Of a stretch of DNA of 64,000 nucleotides, positions 35,597 to 45,940 are shown piece by piece. Within the stretch, counting starts at the first letter, position 1. Every line of letters begins with the position of its first letter. This DNA is from Lumbricus terrestris (lineage: Eukaryota > Annelida > Clitellata > Crassiclitellata > Lumbricidae). The DNA lies in NCBI GenBank assembly GCA_949752735.1, contig OX457038.1, positions 21,060,155 through 21,124,154 on the forward strand, written 5' to 3'. Made by a program: the position numbers and the translations under genes. The notes beneath the pieces are model-generated. The model was not told the origin of the DNA. It saw nothing but the letters and a program-made list of their open reading frames with translations, and did no database searches.

Positions 35597-36571
35597 TTAA
35601 AGGATTGTGTTGAGCGTTCTCATGGATATCTGTCGAATGAGAAAGACCTCATGGTGTAGACCCACACCAGCAGGGTCCCTGACCCCCGCTGCAGGTGGCA
35701 CCACCACCGATGGCCCCCACCACCATCCCCCTCCTCCTCCTCTCTTCCAGCAGCAGATGAGGTCAGCGACTGTGCGACGGAAGTGGAAGTTGAGGACGAC
35801 GTAGAGGATGAAGTTGAAGGAGAAGTTGATCGTCTGAAGGACATTCGTGACGTTGACTGCGACGAAGAGCCACTCCTTGCGGCTGCTCAGCGGAAGTTGG
35901 TTCTGAACGAAGAGCAGAAGTTCCGCCGGAGAGACGAGCACGATGTAGGTGACGATGATCGTCACGAGGGTCGTTGTGATGCGGTGGTTGGCTCGCAGGT
36001 GGCTGGCGGGAACGCGGTATCTCTGGCGAACACGCGACGACTCTCTGAGCGCTCGAACGAGACCGATGTTACAGACAGCGAGGGTCGACAGAGGGCAGAC
36101 GATGCCGAAGCAGAAGTAGATCCAGGCGTAGACCGTCGACGCCACGTGATTCTGCGTGAGGTACCCGAGGTTCTGCACGTAGATTCGTCGGCCTTTCTCG
36201 CAGTCCAGGGTCTCGATGTCGTGCTCGAAGAAACGCGGAACGTTGAAGACGACGCAGCACAGGCAGACGCAGGCGATTGTCACCTTCGTTCCACTCATGC
36301 TCACCAGACGAATCATGCGGAACGGACGACAGATGGCCAGGTAGCGGCTGGTCGCCATGGTAACGGTGAGCCAAGTGCTTGCGAGGACGAATGTGTTGAT
36401 GACTGCACCGCTGTACGATCGGTAGATGAGCTCGAAGTTTCTCGTCGAATATTCGATTCGCTCCTCTCCAAGGAGACCGTGCGGCAGAAGACTGATGCAG
36501 AGCAACAGGTCAGAGGCAGCCAACGTGCGCAGTCCGAGATGGACACTTCGCTCAGCTCCGTCACAAATCAC
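35597..36571 (-). CDS. Neuropeptide-type class A GPCR, exon 2 (TM2 to C terminus)
   Basis: This exon encodes 324 residues and the stop. The minus strand reads CTTTCGCTGCAG just before it, a good 3' splice acceptor. Joining in phase 0 to exon 1 gives a 452-residue receptor. TM2 has LAASD (D149). TM3 ends in STWLTVTMATSRYLAICRPF, so the DRY box is SRY. TM5 has a proline (P288), TM6 reads VLVSPAELL with P343 and no CWxP, and TM7 has NFILY in place of NPxxY. ECL2 has one cysteine (C252), but I see no partner cysteine at the start of TM3. After TM7 come a helix-8-like FRRTVADLICC and a Gly/Trp-rich tail. The role would be G-protein signalling from a peptide ligand at the plasma membrane, inferred from family resemblance to FMRFamide-receptor-like GPCRs. 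No frameshift or internal stop is visible, so the gene looks intact. Confidence 0.85.
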   Translation of the reverse strand: MICDGAERSVHLGLRTLAASDLLLCISLLPHGLLGEERIEYSTRNFELIYRSYSGAVINTFVLASTWLTVTMATSRYLAICRPFRMIRLVSMSGTKVTIACVCLCCVVFNVPRFFEHDIETLDCEKGRRIYVQNLGYLTQNHVASTVYAWIYFCFGIVCPLSTLAVCNIGLVRALRESSRVRQRYRVPASHLRANHRITTTLVTIIVTYIVLVSPAELLLFVQNQLPLSSRKEWLFVAVNVTNVLQTINFSFNFILYVVLNFHFRRTVADLICCWKRGGGGGWWWGPSVVVPPAAGVRDPAGVGLHHEVFLIRQISMRTLNTIL

Positions 36572-37660
36572 CTGCAGCGAAAGTTGCAGTTCATATAATC
36601 TAGAGCTATAGGTAAATGGATGAAAATCTGTATAGTTTGTGGAGTCACAACAACGTTTGGCTCATTGTTGGTTTCAAAATGATTTATGACATACAAGCAA
36701 ACTGCAACATAAAAAGCGCAGCCAACTATTTCTCCTTGACTTTCAAGCAATAATAATAACATTAATAATAATAACAATAATAGATTCTCTTTATTCAACA
36801 ATCCGGTTGACAGAACGCAACCGGTTACAGTATACAATTATGCAGATTAAACAATTCACAAGAACGGAGATCACAGAATACATAAATCTTGACTATACTA
36901 ACTGAGCAGCCTACAAAGCAAATCCGCCCAACGGGGGCTCGAATTCGCTACCTCTCGCACTCTACGCCAGCATGTTATCCATTGCGCTACCGGGCCCCCA
37001 CAGTCAATTTGCAGCAGCCCACAACTAGATTTTGTAATCGGTAAGCGATAACTATAATCCGGATGTGTAGGAGTAAAACATGCAAACTTAGATGCGCCAT
37101 CATGACCTATTGTGGACCAGAATTATTGTGCACATGCATGAGAATTCTAGGAGTGCTATCAACTTTCTCCTATGTGCATGTGTCTATGGCTCAAATCACA
37201 AATATATCGTTGACAATAAGTAAAGAATTGACATCATGTAAGTATGAGCCGATGTATATAGCAAAACTATTCGCGACAATTTGTTCAAGTCGAGTTGCAA
37301 AATGCCTATTACGATCGGAGAACTCATCGGCGACAGAATTATTCATGCCTGCAACGACATAATTATTGCAATATTTACACCATACACAGTTCTCATGTTG
37401 TTGATGTCTTTGGACGATCAGTTCAGTTAACCGAGTATATCCTACACCTGGAGCAGTGACTATTATTCGATATTCGTAGATGTGAACGTAATTGCTGAGC
37501 AAGTGCATCGGCGTATGATGACACACGCGTTGGAATTGCCTTAGAACTGTGTACATCTGCCTGTGCATAATCACTTGTAAAGAGGATAAATGAAAGAGCC
37601 ATAACATATATATTATATATAATACTATATGTGTGTGTATATATAGAAGATAATGATCAC
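36572..37660 (-). other. Intron of the GPCR gene
   Basis: This 1,089-bp interval separates the TM1 exon from the TM2-to-end exon. Its ends fit GT...AG on the minus strand (donor GTGATC at 37660, acceptor TCGCTGCAG ending at 36572). It contains a sense-oriented tRNA-derived SINE near its 3' half. The remainder (37001-37660) is AT-rich, has a TG/TA run near 37600-37645, and shows no further coding signal that I can support. Confidence 0.7.
36740..36999 (-). mobile_element. tRNA-Arg-like SINE in the GPCR intron
   Basis: On the minus strand the element starts near 36999 with a tRNA-like head. It contains GTAGCGCAATGGATAAC, an A-box region close to that of tRNA-Arg, and AATTCGAGCCC about 35 bases later, a B-box-like match. 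The anticodon arm is not a working one. A unique body of about 170 bases follows and ends in AATAAAGAGAATC and a (TTA)n tail. This is the plan of a Pol III SINE. It lies in the same orientation as the host gene. An isolated decayed tRNA is the alternative, but the body and tail argue for a SINE. Confidence 0.6.
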
Positions 37661-38044
37661 CTCGAGTCGTTTCCTCGATAGAACGAGGAACGTGAGTAGA
37701 TTTCCAAAGATTCCGAAGACGCAGATCCCTGACACGATGTACGTCTTAATGAACGAGATGCCCGTCCACCCCAGCAGCAGCTGCGGCGGTGACGACGACG
37801 GTGGCTCCGGATACGACGGTCCTCCCCCTGCAGCAGCAGCAGCGGACGATCCTCCTTCGACCGATCGACAGTAGGTCTCATTGCCATCCGTCAGTCCTTC
37901 CTCCACATCCGATAAAGTCTTACTTCCGTCGTCCCATAGCTGAGTCAAGGGCAAGGAATCAAAGGAGAAGACACGGCCTTCCTGCATGTTGTCAAGGCAA
38001 CCACTTATAAGGAACATCCCTAGCGCCGAAATTGCACAAGTCAT
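37661..38044 (-). CDS. Neuropeptide-type class A GPCR, exon 1
   Basis: This is the first coding exon (128 codons) of a rhodopsin-family receptor that continues in 36571-35597. The ATG at 38044 follows an in-frame stop, so I take it as the start. Residues 1-17 are hydrophobic and signal-like. The extracellular N terminus carries an N-glycosylation sequon (NET, about residue 55), a run of alanines at 68-72 and a proline/serine stretch. TM1 lies at about 101-123 and holds the diagnostic GN pair (FGNLL, N115), followed by the basic first intracellular loop SRKRLE. The frame runs GAG then GTGATC, a plausible 5' splice donor in phase 0; beyond it the reading frame becomes non-receptor sequence. The exon boundary is inferred from this donor and from where receptor similarity stops. 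The family resembles invertebrate FMRFamide-receptor-like or TRH-receptor-like peptide GPCRs. The ligand cannot be assigned. Confidence 0.8.
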
Positions 38045-38500
38045 TCCGATTGTTGCTGTTATCTTGCTCTAATAACATCGAAGAACAGAAAAACATAATA
38101 GAATATTACGACTAAATTTATATCCAGCGATCGATTTGTAAGATTAAACAGATGAACAGACATAAAAAATGGAAAAAAGTAGTGGAAGACAATTTAGTTG
38201 TACAGAAGTAAATATGATGACTTTGACACTTAGGCAAGGATACAAGAATGAGATATAAACTGGCAGAAAAGATGTGTTGACGGTTTTCGCGCACAACAAA
38301 ACATGAAAACTCGAGTTAAAAGAGACATAAAATAGGTTTCGATGATTTTTCAAAGAGATATTTGTAACAACGAGACAACATGGAATATTATTGTGATGCA
38401 TGCGTCTGCGAAGAAAGAAGTTTGAGAAAAGCGATTTATGAAAGAATGCAGAATTCTCGTCTCACGGAGATATAACATGTATGACGTGGGTGACCTTGAT

Positions 38501-38812
38501 CAGCAGTTCACAACCCGTGGCCCACGGGCCAAAAGTGGCCCGCCAGGTCTAAACAAATGGCCCTCATCTCTCAAAGAATTAACAAAACATGTTGTTAAAG
38601 ATTAACAATTTGGACAGGACAGTACACATATTTATTTTGTTATTCAAAATTATTTTATTTTGACGTCTATAAATAACATCAAACACTCTGTTTTTATTCA
38701 ATTATAACAATATTATAGGCTTTTAGTCAATTAAATTTTGGCCTCATGGCCCCCTAATGTCCTCCAACTTAGAACAAGTGGCCCTAAAGTCGAAAAAGGT
38801 TGGGAACCACTG
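38501..38812. mobile_element. hAT-like MITE (CAGTGGTTCCCAACC ends)
   Basis: The right end, read inward, is CAGTGGTTCCCAACC, a classic hAT terminus. The left end CAGCAGTTCACAACC aligns with three mismatches. Flanks ACCTTGAT and ACCTAGAC agree at five to six of eight positions. TGGCCC-rich blocks lie at both ends. It is 312 bp and lies upstream of the GPCR exon 1. Confidence 0.75.
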
Positions 38813-38944
38813 ACCTAGACCATAGCCCTTGATTAGCTACTATCGCTAAGCCAGTCGACGGCTAACCGATCCCTACGATCCATCTTTCAAGACATGTGAA
38901 TCACAGAAGCACTGGGTCCTCTGTATTTCTAGTCGTCTTCTTGC

Positions 38945-39020
38945 CAATCAATCATGCATGACGACATGTTATGTTGCATGATGACATGCTATGTCGCATG
39001 ACGACATGTTATGTTGCATG
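38945..39020. repeat. 20-bp tandem repeat, about four copies
   Basis: Units are variants of GCATGACGACATGTTATGTT. CATG and GACGAC motifs recur in each copy. Confidence 0.85.
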
Positions 39021-40284
39021 ACGACATGTTATGTCGTCGCTGTAACCACAAACGGAAATTGTCCTTCATATGCGTTTGACTTTGAATTGACCTTGTAGGT
39101 CTATTTGTTAGCCTGTCAGTTCCATTTTTCTGTAATATGTCTCTAAACACCGACCCGAGTAAGTAGGTGAAATAAGCATCGAAATATGCCGAGTCATGGC
39201 GGTTTTTTTTATTTTGACCGTTTGACATTGAAAAACATTGGCTTTAGTTACATTCTGTGACATGGTTTTTATTGCAGGCAATGACCCTTAATTATCGGTC
39301 TGAGAAAGCAGATAAATGAGTAATAAAATATACAAATATTTTACTGAGTCACGACCCCTCTTATATTCACCTGAAATTTACTTGTACGACCTTACTATGA
39401 CCTCGAACCGTTCTGCATTCAGTAACTTTGTTTCTTAACGCAGTTAGTCCTGTTAAATTCAGTATTTATTGACCCAATTTGACCATTTTTCATGTTGAGA
39501 GATTTCATATTTCTGACATTGAAATGACCCTGAATTGCCCAGCATTGTTCGTCCGTGTTTTTCTCAAATGTAGCTCTCGTAGACACAACAAAAACAGAAA
39601 AATTCATGAAAATTGAACTATTCGTTAATTTTCCCTACATTAAAGAATAACTTGAGCAAGGACTCAAGTTTCAAAATCCGAGCATGGAATTCTTCTGTCC
39701 TGGAATTTAAGTAGGCTAATCTGTTTGGTGATCGATCATTTAGAAAATTTATGAAAGTCACCGACTCGTTCCTCGATTATTCGAGAGGAATCTCTGAAAA
39801 ATAGATGTGGACTCAAAACAAGTCCTTTGTTCTTCGAAATTGTATTTCTTGCAATAAATTGGAACCTTTTCTATATGCTGCTCAAATTTAGGCCTTAATA
39901 CAAAAAGGATGTAAAAATCTTGCTGTAAACGGAGAAAATTTATTAAACATGTTCACTGCCGAAGTAACCACGTTACTCAGACCACAGTGACCCCGAGATG
40001 TCCTTTTCTGATGAATCGCGAGAATTCCTGTGATTAATATTGAGGATGGTGACGAGTCAAGAAACAAATAATTTTAGGCTATAGACCTATTACTATAATT
40101 TCAGCAGCTTATTCGGTGTATATTTTTCTATAGGCCTAGGTCTGGGCTTATGCTTAAAGGCATATAGGCTACATAAGGTAACTTTGTCTTAAAACTATAG
40201 GCGTTGACTGGTTTTGCTTCTTAGGCTACACGTCGTTTCCTTGTATACAAACAACATTTACGCTAAGAGACTTATCCTTCTCTA
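39021..40284. other. No recognisable content
   Basis: AT-rich sequence between the 20-bp repeat and element F. Several GACC/CGACC phrases recur but do not form a clear repeat. Confidence 0.5.
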
Positions 40285-40327
40285 AGACGTTTTAAGGGGT
40301 AAAGGACGAGAAAGAGATGCCTTAGAC

Positions 40328-41650
40328 CAGTGCTGTCCAACCTTTTTGGTACCGCGGGCCGCAAAAGCAAGGTTCTTGAAGCCGAGGGCCGCAATAGAAA
40401 ACTCAAAAGCAGTGGCTAAAATTTATTGATAATATATATTATTAACATTGAAACGAGCATTGAAATTTAATATGGAATGATTATAATCTAGCTATTTAGG
40501 CTACATATGAAATTTATTTACCGCTGGTTCAAGATATAACTATTCAGAGATGCTCCTGACCCAGCAATGACCAAAGAGGAAAGTCTTGAGCACTTTATGG
40601 AAATAGTTTGACAGGTTCAACAGAAATATTAACAATGAATAATAGCATGTTAAATACACAAACCACGATTGTCATGCTTCAAAATATAATAGTTGAGCAC
40701 CAAAATGTGCAACGTTCATCCCTGCCGTACACTGATCAGTTTTGTCGCCCATACAGTTTGCCAACTCAGCTCTTCACAGGGTTTTTTAACGTACACAAAA
40801 TGTGCAGTTCTAAACGGATTTGGGTTGTTGTAACAGCACTTCTGTACAGTTAAAATTAGCAAAAAGGTCAATTTCCTCCGATTGGAAGTAATTTACCATG
40901 GAGGATGGGAAAGGAAAGAAGGAGTTGTGCAGTTCTAAAAATTTGTTACAAACAGCCCTGGCTCCTCATTACGCCGAGCAGCCAAGTTTCAGGCTAAGAT
41001 CCACTTTATTATTTCCATCTTCCTGCTCTAGATTTCATAAAAATTCATCGAAGCCAGAATCTCCGTCTAAAGAGCTAACAGTCATAGTCATCGACTCGTT
41101 GGACCAGAAAGTGCAAAGACATCGCCATTCGGTAGGCGGCCCTTGTGTCTCTATTCGATTGTTTCTTTCTAATTCTTAGAACTATAGCCTAACTCGACTA
41201 TCTCTCAAAGAACGGTCGCAGTCATTAATTTTGCAGACGTGCTGTGACTCTAGCCGACACATCTCAAGGACTGACTAGAAGTGAACGGTTTGTGAGAGTT
41301 TGCGACGTCCGTTTCCGGGTCGTGAGCTTGCAGACGTCGGACCAAGGTCGCCATATAATTATCTCCCTCACCTTACAGTAATAAGAAGTCGTGTGTCAAT
41401 CTCCAGATAGACTACGGGAACCTAACCCCAGGAAAAGAAAGAAGAGAATTAGTTTTCGGATTGGCCTTTCTGATAGCATTGCAAACTGTCACAACATCAA
41501 TAACAAAAATAGACGCTCAAGTCGACCACTGATTTCAATTTACTTCATTTTATATACACAAAGTGTAAAAACTTAGCAAGCCCGTGCGGGCCACTTGAAA
41601 TCATGTCGCGGGCCGCATGCGGCCCGCGGGCCGCACGTTGGACAGCACTG
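40328..41650 (+). mobile_element. hAT-type element, family 1 copy 3
   Basis: The ends are CAGTGCTGTCCAAC and GTTGGACAGCACTG, and exact 8-bp duplications CCTTAGAC lie at 40320-40327 and 41651-41658. The 1,323-bp body is nearly identical to 6510-7828 in inverted orientation. It is nested in the left terminal repeat of another element (40285-42540), so it arrived later. No complete transposase is encoded, so mobility would depend on a transposase supplied in trans. Confidence 0.9.
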
Positions 41651-41948
41651 CCTTAGACTCTAATGGTTCCATGACATTTGAACGGACGACAAAAGAATGT
41701 GCGACAGTAGAACGGCGACAGTAGAACGGTGTATTAGATGACCGCTGAGACTATTGAACGGCCGGACAGTTGAACGGGCGGCAGATGACCGGTGGACAAT
41801 TGATCGGTAAAGTTTATAAAATTAAAGGCAATCGAACATTAACTGTTTTGGACATGAAGAGCTATAGGTCCACCAAGTTCAATGTCTCGTTGTTTGACAA
41901 ACGAGCAACTGAGCTTAAAGACATTAAAATAATATTTCTGCTTTGCTA

Positions 41949-42299
41949 TAGCTGGCGACTGCACGTATAGGCTAAGCCGTTTGATTTATTCTCAATAATT
42001 CTTCTTGCTCTGGTTGAAGCATCTCGGTCGATTCTTGCAAGAAAGTAGTCTCTTGCATTTGAATGTCCTTCTTGAGACCTGTCAAAAAGATCCATACGGT
42101 GGGGCGGTGAGAGAAAAACATCGACTGGCGTCTGAAATGTCATCCTTCCACTGAATTTGTTGTTCCCATCCATTACAGCGGTGTAAAATACAACTTTGTG
42201 ACTTTTTGTCACATGTAAAATAAACAGTTTGTCAAACATGTGACAGTAAAACTTTCTACAACTTTCTCTAATATTCAGTGTCACCAGACATTCATTCAA
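41949..42299 (-). CDS. Unassigned 117-codon open frame inside element F
   Basis: An ATG-initiated frame of 117 codons runs through the centre of element F without interruption. Its composition looks protein-like rather than repeat-driven: FYCHMFDKLFILHVTKSHKV, VVFYTAVMDGNNKFSGRMTF, ARDYFLARIDRDASTRARRI. I do not recognise a domain. It could be a remnant of the element's transposase, a captured host fragment, or chance. Confidence 0.25.
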
Positions 42300-43229
42300 A
42301 ACTCAAAGTATAGGCCTACGTGAAGAGCGTACAACGCCGCACCTTGAGAATTGCTCATTAGTCGGCCCGGTAATATGACGCTCCGGTTAAATAATGTCGC
42401 CTGTTCTATTGTCGGCCCGTTCTAATATCGCCTGTTAAAGTGTCGCCGGTCAAGTGTCGTCCGTTCAAATGACCACCGTTCAAATGTCCGTACACCACTC
42501 TAAGGCATCTCTTTCTCGTCCTTTACTCCTTAAAACGTCTAAGTGCTCTGACATAAAATGACCTCCATCATCATGCAAATTGGACTTTGATATACCGTAG
42601 GCTATTACTTTCGTTCAGGGTCAACCAGTGATCGCTCATTTCTAAACGTGACAGAAATAAATAAGTATTGAGTCCCTGAGCAAATTCGCTTTACAAACGA
42701 ATAAGTCTTCGTTGAATATAAGACTTCCTCAACGTCGCCTTTAGGCATTCATTATATAGCGCTAAAAGTGGCAAAATTTCGGCATTTATTGCAAAGTTGG
42801 CAGCTAAACAATGAATCAAAACGCCGCAGAAACGGTCCAGAAAAACATCGATGATGAGATTAAACAACACATCTGTGATACTTACATGTAGATCTATAGG
42901 GTGACACGAAAGTTCGCTCACCGTTTTCAAAATGAGTTGTCTCAGTAACGTCTCCATATTTCTTATTGTGTCAGTGCATACATAAGTCAAATGAAAGATA
43001 CCGGTATAAATTTGATTATAATCCGGTCCGTTGTTGCCATTTTTTTATTAAAAAATGTAAAGACGACCAGTTTCTGTGGAAAAAACTGCGTTCATCAAAT
43101 TAACACAGTAATGAAAATGTGTATACGCATATATATAATTATAGCCTCGTATACAAGCGTACGTGGCAAGACACTGTTGTTAACTAGGACACACAGACGT
43201 ACATGTATGCTTTTAGCGTACAGCAGGCC

Positions 43230-43450
43230 TATCTCCTTTCTGCTTAACGACAGCACTGACTCTATCCAGCATAGACTGGATCAGCGTCTGAAGTGTCCCA
43301 ACTGCCATCGATCTCCACGTGCGCTTGTTGGAGGCGACGTTTGAGCTGATCAACGTTCTTTGGCTCAGGATCTTTATAGCAACCTCTTACGGTACGATAC
43401 CAGTTTCTCCACTTTAGATCGTTCACAATGTAGCATCGAATGGTTTCTCT
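43230..43450 (-). pseudogene. Tc1/mariner transposase C-terminal tail (minus)
   Basis: On the minus strand the frame gives DLKWRNWYRTVRGCYKDPEP and KNVDQLKRRLQ; a shifted frame then continues with IESVLSLSRKE. KDPEPKNVDQL is the counterpart of KDSESKNFFTEL in the plus-strand remnant. The two tails therefore diverge from the centre of one palindromic element. Confidence 0.6.
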
Positions 43451-43509
43451 ACTAACATTCTCGAGCAGATCGTAAAACCAGCGTTCGAGAGAGAAAATGA
43501 CAACGGCAG

Positions 43510-43740
43510 TGTCATGACAATGATCTATAGGAGTTTTTCAGCAGCATGGTGCACGCTGTCATACATAAGCTGTGACGACAAAGTGGCTAGACGACAACCT
43601 CCCGTCACACATAAAACCGAAGGATTGGCCACCGAACTCTCAGGACCTCTCTCCTATTGAGACCTAGTGGAGTATTTTATCTCTCAGCGTTTATAAAGAT
43701 TCTGAGTCAAAGAACTTCTTTACTGAGCTAATTGGATGAG
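43510..43740 (+). pseudogene. Tc1/mariner transposase C-terminal remnant (plus)
   Basis: The frame reads FQQHGARCHTSYAVTTKWLD, then DNLPSHIKPKDWPPNSQDLS and PIETWWSI, followed by KDSESKNFFTEL. The HGARCHTS and WPPNSxDLxPIE blocks are the second and third catalytic motifs of Tc1/mariner transposases. Only the C-terminal half is present. Confidence 0.75.
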
Positions 43741-43830
43741 CGCTGTTTTTACGCAAAAACTGCTCGTCTTTACATTTTTTTGTGAATAATGGCAACAATT
43801 AACGGACCGGATTATAATCAAATTTCATTC

Positions 43831-44115
43831 ATTCATTAGACGCATTTATATAGCGCCTCTTCAAGGGGACTACTCAGAGGCGCTCCCAACCTCAGCGCGG
43901 CCAAATAAAACTGTCTTAAGATGAGAGAGGAGAGCCTGAGAAGGATTTTTACAAAGAGAGTGGAGTGCCAGAGGAAGACCATTCCAGGTTGAGGGTCCTA
44001 CCACCGAGAAAGCATGGTTTTGCATGTGGAAGTACGAGCAAAAGGGACTGAGGGCAGACTTTGTTCAGTCGAACGAAGGGAGCGGAAATGGCGAGAACGA
44101 AGAGTAGGGCTACAG
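43831..44115 (-). mobile_element. 5'-truncated L2/CR1-like LINE, 3' end, second copy
   Basis: On the minus strand, frames separated by one frameshift read LRSTEQSLPSVPFARTST and then GPSTWNGLPLALHSL, ending in FGRAEVGSASE and a stop. This matches the C-terminal layout of the copy at 54690-55078. The 3' end is GGGAGCGCCTCTGAGTAG...AGAGGCGCTATATAAATG with an (ATGA)n tail. It abuts the inverted arm of the Tc1-like fold-back element to its left. Confidence 0.7.
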
Positions 44116-45030
44116 AGCTCAAAAGGCAGGCATGTGTAATGTGTAAAGATTCAGTTGAGACTGAATTTATTTAAGACCTAGAAGACCGAAATAGTTTGAA
44201 GCATTGTTTGTCGCGAATTCCTCTCATCCATATTGCTCTGTATACCTTTGCATTTTCTTTCCTCTTGGCTTTCAACTCAACTCGCAATGAATCTTGGCTT
44301 GCACATCACAAGCTAAAATTCTTATTGTACTTGTTGGCGACCATCGATTGATATGTCTTTAGCATAGAAACGCTGGCGCTACAGAAGTCCTCACTTGCTC
44401 GTATCCATCAATTATTTATTAATTTGATTATCAATTCAGTCTACGCTTCTGCTGTGTGTGCTAACGCATTTGCTAAACTGAGATGATCGGAAATCCTCGT
44501 TTCAATACGATTTTAACGATCGTCTGTGATGTAGCGCCATCTTGCGTAGGCGACTTTCACTGCAGCATAATGCCTATTGCCTAATGTGCAGCCGAAGACA
44601 TTTAAGTCATTACGAGAATGCTTAGGCGACTTCTATTATGGCGCCTCCTATTCTCTTCTCACAGTCATTAGTCTGGCATTGACAGGATTCGCATGGAAGT
44701 GTCCGCTAGATGGCACCCTAGTGGGTCATCTGCTGAACGCGTCGCCTACTAATGGCTGCCAACGAACGAACAGGCAATCTGTCAATTTGGAAGCAATGAG
44801 GCACAGAAATTGACTGTGCGTGGAAGCCAGAGCAACAAACTATGATTATCTTCTGTCGGATCCGCTTCTGGCGCAGATTTAACAGACACAAAAGGAAGCG
44901 CGAAGAGGCAGGAACTAAGAGTTGCAGTATTGATTGTAGAACCCAGCAAAGCAAAACCTAATGAGTATCAAGTCCCCAGTGCATTGAATGTATATACAGT
45001 ACTGGTCTAATAATGCCAACACGGTGCATA
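44116..45030. other. No recognisable content
   Basis: Sequence between the LINE 3' fragment and a SINE fragment. It may contain more of an old LINE, but no RT motif is readable. Confidence 0.5.
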
Positions 45031-45197
45031 TCTGAAGCGCTCCCGACAATAGCGCGGACACTGCATCGGAGTTTCACGCCGAAGTGCATTTCTCGTGTGA
45101 ATGATTTGGTCAAAGTCCCGGCTTGAGGTGGATTCGAGCCTGGAACCCTCCTCCGGTTCCAAAGCATCGAACCAATCACAGCAGCACCGCACCTCAC
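45031..45197 (-). mobile_element. tRNA-derived SINE (family 1), 3'-truncated copy
   Basis: The minus strand begins with GAGGTGCGGTG and contains the B-box region GGCTCGAATCCACCTC, the body CCGATGCAGTGTCCG and GGGAGCGCTTCAG, matching the other two family-1 copies. The conserved GGCGCTATAA end and tail are absent, and the head is diverged. This is an old, incomplete copy. Confidence 0.65.
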
Positions 45198-45825
45198 AAA
45201 TATATTTGCCCTTTTAGTTTACACAAAGCAGACAAAGAAACAATAATGAAGGAAGAAATACCTTTCTCTTTCCATTAGAGTGTCAAGTTATGCTAGCAAC
45301 TATCTACATTATAAGGCAGATGCTTGAAAGAAATTGAACGCAGCCAAATAGTCTTTATCAACTTCACCGACTTCAATGTAGCATTCGATAGCATTCTGGT
45401 ACGATGGAAGGAGAGAGCAAAATGCAGACATAAAAGAGCAATAATTGTTGTTCTTTAATAGTCAATGTGGTGACTTTTCAATCTATCGACCGACACACAA
45501 CAAATGCATAGTAGCTTGCTTGAAGGGCGCTGCAGCAAATCCGAGAAATAAATAAATAAAATAAATATCGTAGGCGTTGGTTATATATATAGCATGCAAT
45601 GGGGATTGTGCGCTGGACGATGCCGGTTTAGAAACAGAATAATTATTATGCTCACAGGTTAGCTGTAATGTGTATGCATGCACTCTGCTAATGCACTTCC
45701 GTGTCCGAAGTCATTTGCAACCGTAAGTTGGAAGATTTGGTGACCGTCGTCTAATGATGTTGCGCCCGTAAGATCAGCTCATGCATCCAGTTTCAACATC
45801 GTTAACCTGCCATGTCATGCAGGAC

Positions 45826-45940
45826 ACTGCCTCCTCCTCCTCCTCCTCTTCCTTATTCTCTTCTTCCCTCTCCTCCTCTTTCTCCTCTCTCCTCTTCCTC
45901 CTCGTCTCGTCCTCCTCCTCGTCCTCCTCCTCCTCAAGTC
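45826..45940. repeat. (CCT)n polypyrimidine tract
   Basis: About 115 bp of CTC/CTT modules. Confidence 0.9.

Larger units (their letters stand above)
40285..42540. mobile_element. Element F: long-TIR element with repeated sub-terminal motifs
   Basis: A 41-bp inverted repeat (40285-40325 and 42500-42540, one mismatch) starts AGACGTTTTAAGG and ends GAGATGCCTTAG. Inside each end lies an array of short related motifs pointing inward: GACATTTGAACGGACGAC, GACAGTAGAACGG, GACAGTTGAACGG and GACAATTGATCGG on the left; GTCGTCCGTTCAAATGACC, GTCGCCGGTCAAGTGTCG and similar on the right. Without the nested hAT (40328-41650) it is about 925 bp. Superfamily is unknown. Confidence 0.75.
43007..43830. mobile_element. 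Fold-back Tc1/mariner derivative
   Basis: AAATTTGATTATAATCCGGT on the left and its complement on the right (43803-43830) are the outer parts of inverted arms that also share TGTAAAGACGA and a GCAGTTTTT-type stretch. Between them are two transposase C-terminal remnants facing outward. The true outer terminus on the left may extend to TAGGGTGACACGAAAG near 42898. The right terminus is cut off by the LINE fragment at 43831. Confidence 0.65.

Noticed and set aside
35783..36598. 271-codon plus-strand open frame
   Set aside because: It is antisense to the GPCR exon, whose membrane segments and motifs are clear; the antisense frame is a Glu/Asp/Arg-rich shadow.
36915..36999. Functional tRNA-Arg gene on the minus strand
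   Set aside because: The anticodon stem does not fold and a SINE body and (TTA)n tail follow.
40608..41179. Two open frames (81 and 93 codons) as host genes
   Set aside because: They occur identically in the hAT copy at 6510-7828 and lie wholly inside the elements; no domain is recognised.
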